From the NCBI GenBank assembly GCA_934486495.1, contig CAKSPW010000022.1:1-29633 (forward strand): a DNA stretch of 29,633 nt. The letters run 5' to 3'. Source of the stretch: an uncultured Clostridia bacterium (GTDB taxonomy: Bacteria; Bacillota; Clostridia; UBA1381). Positions 7,169-14,842 of this stretch are shown here, in pieces. A program made the position numbers and the translations under genes. The notes under the pieces were generated by a model. It searched no databases, was not told the DNA's origin, and saw only the letters and a program-made list of their open reading frames with translations. Position 1 is the first letter of the stretch. Each line of letters begins with the position of its first letter.

Positions 7169-7311
7169 CTTGAATCCGATTTGGCGAGTGAATTTTCGCT
7201 TTTGTTGTATTATAATATTTGATAATCCGGCATAACTATTCTGTTTTATCTGATAAAATATGCTTTATTTTGTTGCGATTGATGTTTTCTTCTTCTTTTT
7301 TTCGAAAAAAT
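7169..7311. other. Non-coding gap between converging operons, with a 15-bp palindrome
   Basis: AT-rich and without a credible gene. The one feature is TTTTATC-T-GATAAAA at 7244-7258, a perfect palindrome around a single base that resembles a protein-binding half-site pair. No promoter or coding start is next to it, so its role is unclear. Confidence 0.3.
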
Positions 7312-7359
7312 AAGAGCTGAGCAGGTGAGCATTTTAGATGCCCATCTGCAACAGCTCTT
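7312..7359 (-). terminator. Terminator of the ispH-rpsA gene
   Basis: AAGAGCTG (7312-7319) and CAGCTCTT (7352-7359) form the base. GCAG/CTGC and GTGAGCAT/ATGCCCAT extend it inward. On the minus-strand RNA it is followed by ATTTTTTCG. The inner arm pairs through a G-U wobble on the minus-strand RNA but would be an A-C mismatch on the plus strand, which supports it as a minus-strand RNA structure. Confidence 0.75.
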
Positions 7360-7376
7360 TTAATTATTCAAATATA

Positions 7377-9413
7377 TTATTCAGCGTCATCTTCTGCGAT
7401 AGGCTCTTCAACCTCTACTTCGGGATCTGTTGAATAAACAAGAGCTTCGCCGTCGGCAGGTTCTTCTTCAACTACCGGAGCAGGCTCCTCTTCCTTAACC
7501 TCGGGAGCAATCAATGCTCTTATGCTAAGGCTGATTTTCTTTGCATCCCAATCGATATCAGTAATCTTAACCTGAACCTCCTGACCGATTGAAAGCACAT
7601 CTTCGGGCTTTTCGATTCTTCTGTCAGCAATCTGTGAAATATGAATAAGACCGTCGACTGTCGGAATAAGCTCAGCAAAAGCACCGAATGAAAGCATTCT
7701 TACAACCTTAACGGTTACAACATCGCCTACATTGAACTTTGATTTTGCAACAACCCACGGATTGTCATCAGCATTCTTAAATCCGAGAGAGATTTTCTTT
7801 GTTTCGGGCTTAAGGTCCTTGATATATACATCAACAGTATCACCAACAGAAACAACCTCTGACGGATGCTTAATTCTGCTCCATGAAAGCTCGCTGATGT
7901 GAACAAGACCGTCAACGCCGCCGATATCAACAAAAGCACCGAAGCTTGTGAGTGACTTAACAACACCGGTATATCTCTTTCCAACCTCAGCAGTTGACCA
8001 GAAAGCGTCTTCCTTTTCTTTCTTTTCCTGTTCGAGAATTACTCTTACAGAGCCAACAACACGTTTTCTTCTGTCGTCAATTTCGATAAGCTTAAGCTTA
8101 ACATCGTTGCCTACAAGTGTTTGCAAATCCTGTACAAATCTTTCAGAGGCTTGTCTTGCCGGAACGAAAACCTGAGTATCGAGAGCTTGGGCAATCACTC
8201 CACCTTTCACAGCCTTAATGATTTTGCCTTCAAGAACATCTCCGTTTTCATAGGCTTCTTTAATTTTGTTCCACGCTTCCTGCTGTACAATCTTCTTGCG
8301 AGAGAGTACAACCTTTCCTTCGCTGTCATTAACACCGACAACATATACCTTAATATCGTCACCGGGTTTAACCAGATCTGAAGCTTTTGCGTTCGGATCG
8401 TCTGTGAGCTGATCAAGTGCAAGCTGACCGTTGTACTTAAATCCGCCTAAGTCAACAATAACTTCATTGTTGCGAACTTCCACAACAACACCGTCGATGA
8501 TATCACCGTTGTTAAGGCTCTTGCCTCCGTACTGCTCAAACATCTCCGCAAAACTTTCTTCATTCTTCAGATTTTCATCCATAGCTTTAACTACCTCCTC
8601 GATAATACGCCCGGGCGTCGACGCTCCCGCCGTAATACCTATCTTTTTATTTTTATATATACCCGAAGGAATATCCTCCGAAGTTTCAATATGAAAAGTG
8701 CACGGGCAAATGCTTTTTGATATTTCGTAAAGCTTGCACGTATTCGAGCTTTCCATTCCGCCGACTACGAGCATTGCGTCACTTTCGGCAGCTAAATTTG
8801 CAGCCTCCTCCTGACGCTTTTCTGTCGCATTACATATTGTATCAAAAAACAGTACCTTTTTGCAAGCATTTTTGAGAAAATTAACGATTTGAACAAATTT
8901 TTTTTTATTTATTGTGGTTTGTGCTACAACACAACATGGATTTTCGACGAAATCTGTCGGAATTTCAGTATTTGTATCATAAATTACAAGCGCACTGTTT
9001 TCGCAGTGACCGTTAATCCCGATTACTTCCGGATGTGAAATATCGCCCACAATTATAATTTTTTCACCGTTTTGATAATGCTCGGCAACAATTTTGTGTA
9101 TTTTTTCAACAAACGGACACGTTAAATCCTCAAAATCAATGCCTCTTGACATCAGCGTGTCGAATACTCTTTGCGGTGCGCCGTGAGTTCTTATAATCAC
9201 TTTTGTATCGCTTGGAATATCGTCTATGTTATCATACGCATAAACGCCCTTTTCTTCAAGCTCGCTTACAACCTGACGATTGTGTATCAGTTTCCCGAAG
9301 GTGCATATTCTCTCACCGTTTTCGGCACATTCGTAAACCCTGTCAACGGCACGGCTTACACCGTAGCAAAAACCTGCCGTTTTTGCAAGAGTTACCTTTT
9401 CGATATTACTCAT
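7377..9413 (-). CDS. ispH: IspH (HMBPP reductase) fused to ribosomal protein S1
   Basis: A 678-residue fusion. Residues 1 to ~282 are 4-hydroxy-3-methylbut-2-enyl diphosphate reductase, the last step of the MEP isoprenoid pathway. The 4Fe-4S ligands are Cys16 (AGFCYGV), Cys99 (LTCPFV) and Cys194 (DTICNAT), with RTHG (75-78), HPEV (127-130) and SSN (222-224). Residues ~305-632 hold four S1 RNA-binding repeats, the last two best conserved (FGAFVDIGGVDGLVHISEL and LSFGAFAELIPTVDGLIHIS). The tail (638-678) is acidic. This fusion is known from many Clostridia. The frame stays open to 9590, but those codons lie inside the LCP gene. The ATG at 9413 has GGAG 8 nt upstream, inside the last LCP codons, with only 4 nt between the LCP stop and this ATG, so translational coupling is likely. 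Confidence 0.96.
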   Translation of the reverse strand: MSNIEKVTLAKTAGFCYGVSRAVDRVYECAENGERICTFGKLIHNRQVVSELEEKGVYAYDNIDDIPSDTKVIIRTHGAPQRVFDTLMSRGIDFEDLTCPFVEKIHKIVAEHYQNGEKIIIVGDISHPEVIGINGHCENSALVIYDTNTEIPTDFVENPCCVVAQTTINKKKFVQIVNFLKNACKKVLFFDTICNATEKRQEEAANLAAESDAMLVVGGMESSNTCKLYEISKSICPCTFHIETSEDIPSGIYKNKKIGITAGASTPGRIIEEVVKAMDENLKNEESFAEMFEQYGGKSLNNGDIIDGVVVEVRNNEVIVDLGGFKYNGQLALDQLTDDPNAKASDLVKPGDDIKVYVVGVNDSEGKVVLSRKKIVQQEAWNKIKEAYENGDVLEGKIIKAVKGGVIAQALDTQVFVPARQASERFVQDLQTLVGNDVKLKLIEIDDRRKRVVGSVRVILEQEKKEKEDAFWSTAEVGKRYTGVVKSLTSFGAFVDIGGVDGLVHISELSWSRIKHPSEVVSVGDTVDVYIKDLKPETKKISLGFKNADDNPWVVAKSKFNVGDVVTVKVVRMLSFGAFAELIPTVDGLIHISQIADRRIEKPEDVLSIGQEVQVKITDIDWDAKKISLSIRALIAPEVKEEEPAPVVEEEPADGEALVYSTDPEVEVEEPIAEDDAE

Positions 9414-9417
9414 TTTC

Positions 9418-10755
9418 TTACTCCGAATCCTCGCCGTCTCCGCTTCCCGATTTAACCGGTATTTTCTCTCCATTAGATGTCGATTCCTGCTTTTGCGGAG
9501 CTTTTGTTGCGGCAGGCTTTTCCGTTGCCGCCGGCTTTTCCGTTGCTTCATGCTTTTGCGGAGCCTTTGTAGCATCTGTTTTTGTATCACTGCTCTTGTT
9601 TGATGTTTTAGGCTTTTCCGTTACCGTTTGTACAGCGGATGACGGCGCCTTTGTGGCAGATGATGTTTTATTTTTACCGGATGACGGTTTTGCTGTCTGT
9701 TTTTGAGTTGATGCGGTAGCGGCAGGCTTTTGGCTTGCGGCTTGCTGCTTTGACGATTTATCCTTGTTTTGTCCGGCAACTTTATCTATTGTAATATTAG
9801 ATGCGTCATATCCGAACTCGGTTTCTATAAGGCTTCTCGTTTTGTCAAGGTCGCATACCCAATATGATGCACCGTCTATCGTCTGCGACACACCGGGCAA
9901 AGAAAATGCGGCAAGATTTTCCGATTTAAAGTCGCTTAAATACTTTGAATATTGTATAACCTCTTTAATTGTCATATTAGTCTTTATCGATTCCGACAGC
10001 TGCTTAAACATTGCCGGAATTTTAAGAATAAGCGAAGCATTTAGCTTTTGGTCTATTACAGCCTGCAAAAACTCCTGCTGAACCTTAATTCTGTCTATAT
10101 CGCCGTTTGTATACCCTTTTCTTTTACCGTTTATCTTGTTGCCTTTTCTGTATCTGAGGAGCTGAACGGCTTTTGCACCGTCAATTTCCTGTACGCCGGG
10201 CTTCAAGTTAATATGGAGTCCCTGAGCGGGGTCATCGTAAACCATTCCGACGCCGTCGTTGTAAAGGTCGGGTATTTCAAACTCAACCGGTCCCAAAAGA
10301 TTTATGCATTCGGCAACATCGTCAAATGACATCTCTACATAATAGTTAATCGGAACACCGGTAAGTCTTGTAACAGCTTCAACCGTACCTTGCGCACCCA
10401 TAATTCCGCCCGATGACGATCTTATTGCATGAGCAGCGTTAACCTTTTGATATTTCGAGCCTACATACATTCTCGTGTCACGCGGGATAGATAAAAGCTT
10501 TGCCTTCTTATCTTCGGTATTAAACGATGCAAGCATAATGCAGTCCGTTCTCAATCCGCCCTCGTCTACACCCATCAGCAGAACGTTTATTTTGCCGTCG
10601 GCCGTTTCAACGGTAGCTATTTCATCCGATGTAAGCCCCGTTTCCGTCGGCTGCCAAAATCCAAAACCCAATGCGCCCAAAAGCCCTACAAGCAATACCG
10701 CAAGGCATATGCCGAGCACCTGAAAATATCTTTTAACATTTATCTTATTTTTCAC
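9418..10755 (-). CDS. LytR-CpsA-Psr family cell-wall phosphotransferase
   Basis: A 445-residue membrane-anchored LCP protein. These enzymes move teichoic acids or polysaccharides from undecaprenyl phosphate onto peptidoglycan outside the membrane. One membrane helix (~12-34, ICLAVLLVGLLGALGFGF) is followed by the LCP domain with NVLLMGVDEGGLRTDCIML, LLSIPRDTRMYV, VQLLRYRKG and GDIDRIKVQQEFL; the conserved Arg and Asp residues bind the polyprenyl pyrophosphate head. The last ~118 residues are a low-complexity Ala/Lys/Thr/Pro/Ser tail with repeats such as TEKPA and ATKAPQK, probably a wall-spanning linker. Start: the GTG at 10755 has GGAGG 8 nt upstream; the frame opens further to 10803 without a good ribosome-binding site. 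It shares a transcript with ispH-S1. Confidence 0.9.
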   Translation of the reverse strand: MKNKINVKRYFQVLGICLAVLLVGLLGALGFGFWQPTETGLTSDEIATVETADGKINVLLMGVDEGGLRTDCIMLASFNTEDKKAKLLSIPRDTRMYVGSKYQKVNAAHAIRSSSGGIMGAQGTVEAVTRLTGVPINYYVEMSFDDVAECINLLGPVEFEIPDLYNDGVGMVYDDPAQGLHINLKPGVQEIDGAKAVQLLRYRKGNKINGKRKGYTNGDIDRIKVQQEFLQAVIDQKLNASLILKIPAMFKQLSESIKTNMTIKEVIQYSKYLSDFKSENLAAFSLPGVSQTIDGASYWVCDLDKTRSLIETEFGYDASNITIDKVAGQNKDKSSKQQAASQKPAATASTQKQTAKPSSGKNKTSSATKAPSSAVQTVTEKPKTSNKSSDTKTDATKAPQKHEATEKPAATEKPAATKAPQKQESTSNGEKIPVKSGSGDGEDSE

Positions 10756-10808
10756 TTGATAATCCTCCAAACCGAGTATGTCATATATCATAATTCGACA
10801 CATACGTT

Positions 10809-10837
10809 ATTATATCACTTAATTGTGCTGCCGTCAA
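10809..10837 (-). promoter_or_regulatory. Promoter of the LCP-ispH operon
   Basis: On the minus strand TTGACG (10837-10832) and TATAAT (10814-10809) are 17 bp apart. The start point near 10802 gives a leader of about 47 nt before the GTG at 10755. Confidence 0.8.
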
Positions 10838-10887
10838 GAAAAAAACAATATATTTTATAATTTGTACATATTTATTTTATACATTTG

Positions 10888-11697
10888 TTATACGTGCGTA
10901 ACCTTTCTTTGTCTGTATTCGTTCGGAGATATGTTGAATTTTTTCTTAAAAAGCTTTGAAAATGCCGCTCTGTCATCATATCCGACCGCTGCCGCCGCTT
11001 CACTTATCGTCATATCTGTTTCGCATAAAAGCTTTGCCGCAATGGTGATTTTCCGATTTATGATGTATTCTCCCGGACTTATTCCGAGTTTTTCTTTAAA
11101 CAGTCTGAAAAGATATGAATATTCTATCATTGCAACTCTTGACAGGTCACTTGCTGAGATTTTCTTCATATAATTAACTTTAACATATTCGCGGCAAATA
11201 TCTATATATCTGTCGGATGACGGCTTTTTTGTTTGAACGGCGTTTGCCGATGTTTCGATCATTTCGCTGAAAAGGGAAAATATTTCGGAGCATATATAGA
11301 ATTCGTTTTTTTTCGTATCAATATACACCGCATCCTCGAACATTCGTTTTAATTTCTTATGATTGTTTGTCACATAAACGGGATTATCAGTCGACAGCCT
11401 TAATATATCAAGAAATTCCCTGCCCATTGTGCCTGAAAAATTTATCCACACATACGTCCAGGGATCGTTTTTATCAGCCGTGTATATGCCTTTTTTGTTG
11501 CCTATGAAGAATGCCTCGCCCGCTTTAAGACTGTATGTTTTTCCGCCGCACTCAAAGATTCCCTTGCCGCTTATAATGTAATGAATGAGATAATCGTTTT
11601 TAAATTGCCACGAGAATGTGTGGCTTGGCTTGCATTTTTCCATGCCGATGTGATTTACCGTAAACTCCGAAAAGTTTTTTATGATATAGTTTTCCAT
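10888..11697 (-). CDS. AraC-family transcriptional regulator
   Basis: A 269-residue regulator. The N-terminal half fits a cupin-type sugar-sensing domain (IHYIISGKGIFECGGKTYSLKAGEAFFI is typical, without quoting further). The C-terminal ~100 residues hold the two AraC helix-turn-helix motifs: ASDLSRVAMIEYSYLFRLFK, and ISEAAAAVGYDDRAAFSKLF followed by KKFNISPNEYRQ. The first start with a ribosome-binding site is one of two adjacent ATGs; GGAG lies 6 nt before the ATG at 11697 and 3 nt before that at 11700. It is transcribed divergently from the GH27 alpha-galactosidase across 134 bp, so it most likely activates that gene in response to a galactoside. The effector is not known. Confidence 0.93.
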   Translation of the reverse strand: MENYIIKNFSEFTVNHIGMEKCKPSHTFSWQFKNDYLIHYIISGKGIFECGGKTYSLKAGEAFFIGNKKGIYTADKNDPWTYVWINFSGTMGREFLDILRLSTDNPVYVTNNHKKLKRMFEDAVYIDTKKNEFYICSEIFSLFSEMIETSANAVQTKKPSSDRYIDICREYVKVNYMKKISASDLSRVAMIEYSYLFRLFKEKLGISPGEYIINRKITIAAKLLCETDMTISEAAAAVGYDDRAAFSKLFKKKFNISPNEYRQRKVTHV

Positions 11698-11714
11698 CAT
11701 ATGCTCCAATCTGT

Positions 11715-11753
11715 TTTGTGGTAAATATATTATACAATAATACTACACACAAA
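11715..11753. promoter_or_regulatory. Candidate operator for the AraC regulator
   Basis: TTTGTGGTA begins at 11715 and TACTACACACAAA ends at 11753, giving inverted TTTGTG/CACAAA ends with internal GTA/TAC. The repeat spans the -10 of the regulator promoter and lies 15 bp upstream of the -35 of the galactosidase promoter, a sensible place for a divergent-gene activator/autorepressor. The symmetry is imperfect. Confidence 0.35.
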
Positions 11754-11758
11754 TGCAA
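11729..11758 (-). promoter_or_regulatory. Promoter of the AraC-family gene
   Basis: On the minus strand TTGCAT (11758-11753) and TATAAT (11734-11729) are 18 bp apart, with a start near 11722 and a leader of about 25 nt. Confidence 0.65.
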
Positions 11759-11768
11759 GCTTTTTACA

Positions 11769-11797
11769 TTTACTTTTTAAATTTTTGTTGATATAAT
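11769..11797 (+). promoter_or_regulatory. Promoter of the alpha-galactosidase gene
   Basis: TTTACT (11769-11774) and TATAAT (11792-11797) are 17 bp apart. The -35 is imperfect, as expected for an activator-dependent promoter. Transcription would start near 11804, followed by AAGGAGG before the ATG. Confidence 0.65.
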
Positions 11798-11831
11798 ACA
11801 ATTATAAAACACATTTAAGGAGGAAACATAT

Positions 11832-12956
11832 ATGTTAGGTGAAAAACCGATTATGGGATGGAATTCATGGAACACATTCGGAGAAAAAATTAATGAGGAG
11901 CTTATTTGCGGTATTGCTGACGTTATTTGTGAAAAAGGCTATAAGGACGCAGGATACGAGTACGTTATCATTGATGACTGCTGGGCTCTTAGGGAAAGAA
12001 TTGACGGAAAGCTTGTTGCAGACCCGGAGCTTTTTCCGCACGGAATGAAGTATGTTGCGGACTATATCCATTCAAAAGGTCTTAAATTCGGTATGTATTC
12101 CTGTGCCGGAACGATGACGTGTACCGGATATCCGTCAAGCTACGGATATGAATTTGAAGATGCAAAGCAGTTTGCCGAGTGGGGCGTTGATTATTTGAAA
12201 TATGATTTCTGTAATTTCCCGCAATGTGCAAACCGTGAAAATGCTTATCTTACAATGGCAATGGCGCTCAGGAACAGCGGAAGGGATATTGTTTTTGCCG
12301 CTTGTAACTGGGGAGTGGGCGACCCTGCAAAATGGATGCGCTCACGCGGTGCTCATACATACCGTTCGACAGGTGATATTTTCGATAACAGAAAGTCATT
12401 TACCGAAATTTTCGAGTCGCAGGTTACCAATATAGAAAATAATGCACCGGGCTGTTATAATGATATGGATATGCTTATAGTCGGAATGCACGGAAATGGA
12501 AATGTCGGTCTCGGCGGCTGTACAAGCGATGAGTACAAGCTTCATTTTGCGCTTTGGTCATTCCTCGGTTCACCGCTTATAATCGGCTCGGATATCAGAA
12601 ATATTCCCGAGGAGGACGAAAAAACACTCCTTTGCCGAGGACTTATATCCATAAACCAAGACGAGGAACTAAGACCTCCGTTTGTTGTAAGTAACAATAA
12701 ATCAAGGTATGTATTGATGAAAATATTAAGCGGCGGACGATTTGCCCTTATGCTTGCAAATGCGGCAGACGAGGATAACAAGTGGTTAGACGAAATGTCC
12801 GTAAGCTTTGACGACCTCGGCATTCACTCGAATACTCCGCGCAGCGTTAAATTTACCGACGCATTTACGGGAGAGGACGCAGGAGTTCATAAGGACTGGT
12901 TCAGATGCGAGGTAAAGCCGGGCGAGTGCCGCATTTATACATGTGAATTATGCTAA
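11832..12956 (+). CDS. GH27 alpha-galactosidase
   Basis: A 374-residue GH27 glycosidase, in the size range of compact family members. Family motifs are MGWNSWNTFG (8-17), IDDCW (47-51, the Asp pair that binds the sugar), DYLKYDFCN (120-128, Asp125 the expected nucleophile), RSTGDIF (178-184, Asp182 the expected acid/base) and YNDMDML (209-215). It would release terminal alpha-galactose from oligosaccharides such as raffinose or melibiose. Other GH27 activities (alpha-N-acetylgalactosaminidase, beta-L-arabinopyranosidase) are possible. There is no signal peptide, so it acts in the cytosol on imported sugars. AAGGAGG lies 8 nt before the ATG. No transporter gene is adjacent. Its last 7 nt overlap the next gene. 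Confidence 0.93.
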   Translation: MLGEKPIMGWNSWNTFGEKINEELICGIADVICEKGYKDAGYEYVIIDDCWALRERIDGKLVADPELFPHGMKYVADYIHSKGLKFGMYSCAGTMTCTGYPSSYGYEFEDAKQFAEWGVDYLKYDFCNFPQCANRENAYLTMAMALRNSGRDIVFAACNWGVGDPAKWMRSRGAHTYRSTGDIFDNRKSFTEIFESQVTNIENNAPGCYNDMDMLIVGMHGNGNVGLGGCTSDEYKLHFALWSFLGSPLIIGSDIRNIPEEDEKTLLCRGLISINQDEELRPPFVVSNNKSRYVLMKILSGGRFALMLANAADEDNKWLDEMSVSFDDLGIHSNTPRSVKFTDAFTGEDAGVHKDWFRCEVKPGECRIYTCELC

Positions 12957-13159
12957 ACGAATATAAATGCACAAAATGCGGAGGCTCTGTTTCGCACGAT
13001 GAGGCGGCGTTTTGCAAAAAGCTTATAAACAGGGGACTTGAAAGATTTATGTGTATACATTGTCTTTCAAATCATTTTGATGTTTCGCAGGAGCTGTTAA
13101 AGGAAAAAATAACGCAATATAAAAAACTCGGCTGTACATTGTTTACAGACAATAATTAA
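12950..13159 (+). CDS. Small Cys-rich (zinc-ribbon-like) protein, unknown function
   Basis: A 69-residue protein with two CxxC pairs, CTKC (7-10) and CIHC (35-38), as in a treble-clef or zinc-ribbon metal site. An additional Cys22 lies between the pairs. The C-terminal half is helical and charged (SQELLKEKITQYKKL), ending CTLFTDNN. I do not recognise a characterised function. Its ATG sits within the end of the galactosidase gene (ATG at 12950, galactosidase TAA at 12954-12956), so translation is probably coupled by termination-reinitiation; no strong independent ribosome-binding site is visible. The length and in-phase Cys pairs make it more likely real than chance. Confidence 0.75.
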   Translation: MLNEYKCTKCGGSVSHDEAAFCKKLINRGLERFMCIHCLSNHFDVSQELLKEKITQYKKLGCTLFTDNN

Positions 13160-13201
13160 AACTGACGTTTTAAAATTTGTTTTAGTTGCAATCAAAAAAA
13201 C

Positions 13202-13239
13202 TGCACCGTTCGGAGCTTTTATATTTCCCGGACGGTGCA
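13202..13239. terminator. Bidirectional terminator between the GH27 unit and the protease gene
   Basis: A 12-bp stem TGCACCGTTCGG (13202-13213) / CCGGACGGTGCA (13228-13239) has one G-U pair on the plus-strand RNA. The minus strand continues with GTTTTTTTGATT, a strong U-tract, and the plus strand with TTTTATT. It ends 5 bp after the stop of the minus-strand protease and ~43 bp after the small Cys-rich gene, so it can serve both. Confidence 0.8.
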
Positions 13240-13244
13240 TTTTA

Positions 13245-14828
13245 TTACCTTGTAAATGTTTTCGATACGGCAACAGGCGTCAGTTTTTCGGCTGAATCCC
13301 ACCACATTACCTTTGCAGTTTTCGTTTGAGAGAGGAGCGTAAACGTAATTTCGCTTTGCGCCTGATGCGATAACACACGGATAAGCGTACCGTTTTTATC
13401 ATATTCCGCCGCCAAAACAGTGCCTCCCGAATTTGCGTTTTTTAAAGTAACAAACAATTTATCATTGTCCTGCCTACCGCTTATTTCGGGTTCTGTTTTT
13501 GAAATTCCGCTGATTTCAAATTTGATTTTATCCTCAGTCATTTCCGTAACGTCAATCCACAAATCCCCTGCGCCCACATAAAGCGATTCTCCGCCGTCTA
13601 CCGCACAGTCGGATTTCGTGGAATATATTCCGTGTGATACAACCTCCATGTTAGTGGTGTTTATGTTTGACGGAAAGCGTATATCCGTATTTGCAAGATA
13701 ACATACGAGGCCGCTTTTTAAATAGGGATTTTTTATAATTGAGTCCATGCTGTATGAATATATATTTTTATTCTGATTATCGTATTTGTTGCCGAATTTA
13801 TCAAATCGTCTGTATTCAATATACATGGTTTTTCCATTCGGTAAATCTCTTTTGTAAGCGACAATACCGCTGTTGCTTGACGCTTCCGAAATAACATATG
13901 TACCGTTATCGTCAATTGTGCGTATCATGCTTTCATCGAGCCAGCCGAGCGCATCACGCTCCTTAACCGAAATATACTGCCCTATCGGCGATGTGTGCTT
14001 ACCCATCAGCGACATAAAATACACTCCGCCCGTTTGTTTTGAGTCGTACAAATCCTTAGGTCCGAGTGCGTGCATTGTTTCATGATATATTTTCCCCATC
14101 GAAAAGATAGGAAGATTATCTTCTCCGCGATAAAACGCAAGGTTGCCGTTCGGATTTTTAAAATGACTCGTCATCTGCACAAATTCACCGCTTTGGTAGA
14201 CGGTACCGTTTTCTTCTATTGAAATATAATTTGAATAATCTCTGTAATCCCAAAGCGGAGAACCCCAGCTTACAGAGATGTTTTGCTCCGTTTCTTTATA
14301 AATCACGGTAATCAAATCTATTTTTCCGTCTCCGTTTCGGTCAAGGTCCGAAAAATCATATCGGTTTCCGTCTGCGTCCACGGGCTTGTTCCCGTTTTTT
14401 ATCGCCGCTTGAATTGCTTCCGACCAATCTTTGCGCAGCTCATACATTCTCATGTATTTTTCGCTTTCCTCGTAGCCGTCGGGATTTTGATCGTCACGTA
14501 CGGCATAATATCCGCGAGGTTTGGACAGCGTCACCGAATCCGTGCCGTCAAACAGATACAGCGTTTGCATATTCATTTTACCGTTGCTGACGGTTTTGAA
14601 ATAATCGGCGGTGCTGTACATACTTTTACTGTATGTGTTGTTCAAAATATCCATAACGGACGATGTGTCATAAACATCGTTTATAAACTCTCCTTCATCC
14701 GAAAATTTTGCCGGAACAACAAGGTTTGTAAAATTCGGAGCAGAGACTGCGTCTGCAAACGATATTTTGCAAAATGACGCCTCGATTATCAGTAATATCA
14801 CTGAAATAAGTGCCGCTTTATTTTTCAT
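13245..14828 (-). CDS. Secreted M6-like metalloprotease
   Basis: A 527-residue predicted exported protein. Residues 1 to ~27 form a signal peptide (hydrophobic core ALISVILLIIEASF, cleavage near FADA). The zinc site is HETMHALGPKD: His249, Glu250, His253 and Asp259, the HExxHxxGxxD form of the M6 (immune inhibitor A-like) peptidases. A calcium-loop-like DLDRNGDGKID sits at 161-171. The C-terminal third looks like a beta-rich accessory region. Start: GAGG lies 6 nt before the ATG. It begins 14 bp after the tex stop, so it is probably transcribed with tex, an unexpected pairing of an exported enzyme with an RNA-binding housekeeping gene. Substrate is unknown. No sortase motif or S-layer domain is evident. 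Confidence 0.85.
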   Translation of the reverse strand: MKNKAALISVILLIIEASFCKISFADAVSAPNFTNLVVPAKFSDEGEFINDVYDTSSVMDILNNTYSKSMYSTADYFKTVSNGKMNMQTLYLFDGTDSVTLSKPRGYYAVRDDQNPDGYEESEKYMRMYELRKDWSEAIQAAIKNGNKPVDADGNRYDFSDLDRNGDGKIDLITVIYKETEQNISVSWGSPLWDYRDYSNYISIEENGTVYQSGEFVQMTSHFKNPNGNLAFYRGEDNLPIFSMGKIYHETMHALGPKDLYDSKQTGGVYFMSLMGKHTSPIGQYISVKERDALGWLDESMIRTIDDNGTYVISEASSNSGIVAYKRDLPNGKTMYIEYRRFDKFGNKYDNQNKNIYSYSMDSIIKNPYLKSGLVCYLANTDIRFPSNINTTNMEVVSHGIYSTKSDCAVDGGESLYVGAGDLWIDVTEMTEDKIKFEISGISKTEPEISGRQDNDKLFVTLKNANSGGTVLAAEYDKNGTLIRVLSHQAQSEITFTLLSQTKTAKVMWWDSAEKLTPVAVSKTFTR

Positions 14829-14842
14829 GCTTTTCCTCGATT

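Noticed and set aside
9414..9590. 59-residue Arg/Lys-rich N-terminal extension of IspH-S1
   Set aside because: It is an out-of-frame reading of the repetitive LCP tail. The ATG at 9413 with GGAG upstream matches IspH N termini.
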